Source: JAIVJN01 sp036732565 (lineage in GTDB: Bacteria > Acidobacteriota > Vicinamibacteria > Vicinamibacterales > UBA2999). From it: a stretch of 9,890 nt of DNA. Each line of letters starts with the position of its first letter. Within the stretch, counting starts at the first letter, position 1. Under the pieces are notes generated by a model. It was given only the letters and a program-made list of their open reading frames with translations, was not told the origin of the DNA and ran no database searches. Positions 8,038 to 9,890 of this stretch are shown here, in pieces. Position numbers and translations under genes: made by a program. The stretch spans positions 1-9,890 of the forward strand of contig DAINCF010000261.1 in NCBI GenBank assembly GCA_036732565.1, written 5' to 3'.

Positions 8038-8807
8038 GTGGACCGCTGGTCGAGTGGGTGAAGAAAGGCCTGCTCGAGATTCAGGAGTACGTGCGTCTGT
8101 GCGGAGCCACGGCCCGCGGCGTCGTCACGCGGCCGTTCTATTGGCACGACTTCATCGAGCAGATGGATGCGATCGGGATCGGGTCCCTGACCGTGGTGGT
8201 GCTCACCGGCTTCTTCACGGGCGCCGTGCTCGCTCTTCAGAGCGGCGCCACCCTCGATCAATTCGGCGCGCGACCCTACGTCGGACGGCTCGTCAGCGCA
8301 TCGATGGTCAAGGAGCTCGGCCCGGTGCTGACGGCGCTGATGCTCGCCGGTCGGGTGGGGTCCGGTATCGCCGCCGAGCTAGGCTCGATGGTGGTCACGG
8401 ATCAGATCAACGCCTTGCGCGCCCTCGGGACCGATCCCGTCCGCAAGCTCGTCGTTCCGCGCGTGCTCGCCGGTTTCATCATGGCGCCCATCCTGGTGAT
8501 TGTGGCGAACACCGTCGGGATGCTCGGCGGCTGGATCATTGCCGTCGGGCAGTTGCGCGTGGCCTCGAGCGTGTATTGGACGTCGGTGGTGGATGGTCTG
8601 TACATGGGCGACATCTGGATGGGGATCGTGAAGCCGATCGTGCTCGGTTTCGTCATCGTGACCGTCGGCTGTCACGTCGGCCTGCGCACGACCGGCGGCA
8701 CCCAAGGAGTCGGTCGATCCACCACCAATGCGGTGGTCACATCGTCGATCATGGTGATCGCGGCGGACTTCTTCATCACGCGACTGTTGATGTCGATTTT
8801 GCCCTGA
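8034..8807 (+). CDS. mlaE: MlaE-family ABC lipid transport permease
   Basis: This 257-residue inner-membrane permease belongs to the MlaE/YrbE family. In MCE transport systems it moves phospholipid between the inner membrane and a periplasmic MCE protein. The family signature is clear: 'KELGPVLTALMLAGRVGSGI' (93-112) followed by 'AAELGSMVVTDQINALRALG' (113-132) and 'LVVPRVLAG'. An amphipathic N-terminal helix precedes about five hydrophobic segments (roughly 48-70, 92-118, 145-172, 198-218, 233-255). It starts with GTG inside the last codons of uvrB (GTGA overlap), and its own stop shares one base with the ATG of the ATPase gene (TGATG). Both overlaps point to coupled translation. The symbol is by family; orthology to E. 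coli MlaE is not proven. Confidence 0.93.
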
Positions 8808-9649
8808 TGCAGCCAGAGCCCCGTTCCTCGCTCGTGACCGCCCCAGGCGATACCGACGAGCCCGTCGTCGTGTTCAAGGACGTGCATCTGGCCTTCGACG
8901 AGAAGGTGATCCTGAACGGTGTGAGCTTCACCATCCGGCGCGGGCACACGAAGATCTTCCTCGGGGCGAGCGGAGCCGGCAAGTCGACGGTCCTCAAGAT
9001 CGTGCTCGGCCTGCTCAAACCCGACTCGGGCGAGGTGCACGTCTTCGGGGAGCGCGTCGACCAGACGACCGAGATCGAGATGATGCGCGTTCGCGCCAAC
9101 CTCGGGATGGTCTTTCAAGAGGGCGCGCTGTTCGACTCGCTGACCGTGGGCGAGAACGTGGGGTACAAGCTGTACGAAGAGACCGATCAGCCGCTCGAAG
9201 GCGTGCGCGCGCGCGTCGAAGAAGTGCTCGGGTTCGTTGGACTGAGCGAGTACATCGATCGCATGCCGTCCGAGCTGTCGGGCGGGCAGCGACGCCGGGT
9301 CGCGATCGCCCGCGCGATGTGTGCGCAGCCCAAGTTATTGCTGTACGACGAGCCGACCACCGGCCTCGATCCCATCACCTCGTTGACGGTCGATCGCGAG
9401 ATTATCAAGCTGCGCGACATCCATGACGTGACGTCGGTCATGGTGACCCACCAGCTGCGCGACGCGTTCTACGTCGCGACGCACACGGCCGAGCAGGGCG
9501 GCTCCGAGGTGACGCTCAAACAGGCCTCGGAAAACAAGATGGAAGAGGCCGATTTCGTGATGCTGAAGGACGGAAAGATCGTATTCGAGGGATCCGCCGA
9601 GGAGCTGCGGTCGTCAACCGATCCGTACCTCCGGGCGTTTCTCTCTTAA
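8807..9649 (+). CDS. mlaF: MlaF-type ABC transporter ATPase
   Basis: This 280-residue cytoplasmic ATPase powers the MCE/Mla lipid transporter. All ABC motifs are intact: Walker A GASGAGKST (53-61), Q-loop Gln104 ('MVFQEGALFDSLTVGENV', typical of the MlaF group), signature LSGGQ (157-161), Walker B LLLYDEP with catalytic Glu182, D-loop 'GLDP', and switch His215 ('VTHQ'). Between 'DAFYVAT' and 'ADFVMLKDGKIVFEG' there is an extra, mostly polar segment of about 20 residues (226-247) absent from the E. coli-type protein as I remember it. The ATG at 8807 overlaps the permease stop; the large upstream extension of the frame lies inside the permease gene and is not real. The MCE-protein gene follows after 12 bases. 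Confidence 0.95.
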   Translation: MQPEPRSSLVTAPGDTDEPVVVFKDVHLAFDEKVILNGVSFTIRRGHTKIFLGASGAGKSTVLKIVLGLLKPDSGEVHVFGERVDQTTEIEMMRVRANLGMVFQEGALFDSLTVGENVGYKLYEETDQPLEGVRARVEEVLGFVGLSEYIDRMPSELSGGQRRRVAIARAMCAQPKLLLYDEPTTGLDPITSLTVDREIIKLRDIHDVTSVMVTHQLRDAFYVATHTAEQGGSEVTLKQASENKMEEADFVMLKDGKIVFEGSAEELRSSTDPYLRAFLS

Positions 9650-9655
9650 AGGTGA
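9650..9655 (+). promoter_or_regulatory. Shine-Dalgarno of the MCE-protein gene
   Basis: AGGTGA directly follows the TAA stop of the ATPase gene and lies 6 bases before the ATG at 9662. It supports that start and suggests independent or coupled re-initiation within one operon. Confidence 0.6.
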
Positions 9656-9661
9656 CCGGAC

Positions 9662-9890
9662 ATGCCGCGCACACGTTCATTGGCCTGGGCCGAGCTCAAG
9701 ATCGGCATGGTGACCATCTTCGCCATGGTGATGGCGGCCATTCTGATCTTCGCCGTCGGCGGCGGAAGTTTCTTCTGGCAGCAATACCATCTGAAGGCGG
9801 TGTTTCCCAACGTCGCGGGCCTCAAGGGCGGCTCGCCGGTGCGGCTCGCCGGCGTCGAGGTGGGCGCGGTCAGCGACGTGCGCTTCGTCG
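9662..9890 (+). CDS. mlaD: MlaD-type MCE domain protein, 3' end missing
   Basis: Only the first 76 codons are inside the window. A short cytoplasmic start ('MPRTRSLAWAELKIG', with the common 'ELKIG' lead-in) is followed by one membrane anchor (about 14-34). The beginning of an MCE domain follows: 'AVFPNVAGLKGGSPVRLAGV' (47-66), then 'EVGAVSDVRFV'. MCE proteins form hexameric rings in the periplasm that bind and carry lipids to or from the permease. The order permease-ATPase-MCE protein is the usual one. Total length and any long C-terminal needle or helical region cannot be seen here. Confidence 0.92.
   Translation, partial: MPRTRSLAWAELKIGMVTIFAMVMAAILIFAVGGGSFFWQQYHLKAVFPNVAGLKGGSPVRLAGVEVGAVSDVRFV

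Overview
The window looks like ordinary chromosomal DNA from a GC-rich, Gram-negative-type bacterium. The best guess is an Acidobacteriota member, perhaps a Vicinamibacteria relative. This rests on a secreted protein of the VWFA-related acidobacterial type, the style of the MCE/Mla lipid-transport genes, and the high GC content; no rRNA or other phylogenetic marker was compared. No CRISPR array, insertion sequence, prophage, tRNA or recognisable defence system is present. I found no convincing new multi-gene system.

Left part (1-2653, plus strand): a gene cut off by the left edge encodes a membrane protein that resembles a patatin-like phospholipase whose nucleophile position reads Gly instead of Ser. 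A 166-base spacer follows, carrying two short degenerate repeat families (a 9-base GCAGAT-type repeat and a GCCCCAA heptamer repeat). Next comes a complete PLP enzyme of the cystathionine gamma-synthase/lyase family.

Middle part (2654-4804, minus strand): a small secreted four-cysteine protein of unknown function has a perfect hairpin just before its ribosome binding site. Upstream of it is a DHH-family phosphoesterase with a TrkA-N-like N-terminal domain. The phosphoesterase and the next plus-strand gene diverge from a shared promoter region at about 4805-4962.

Right part (4963-9890, plus strand): a secreted VWFA-domain protein is followed by full-length uvrB (nucleotide excision repair). 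The 3' end of uvrB overlaps the start of an ABC-type MCE/Mla lipid transport operon by 4 bases. The operon order is permease (MlaE type), ATPase (MlaF type) and substrate-binding MCE protein (MlaD type, cut by the right edge). The permease and ATPase form the inner-membrane engine, and the MCE protein is anchored in that membrane and handles lipid in the periplasm. The tight packing suggests uvrB and the lipid transporter are transcribed and translated together, although their functions have no obvious link.
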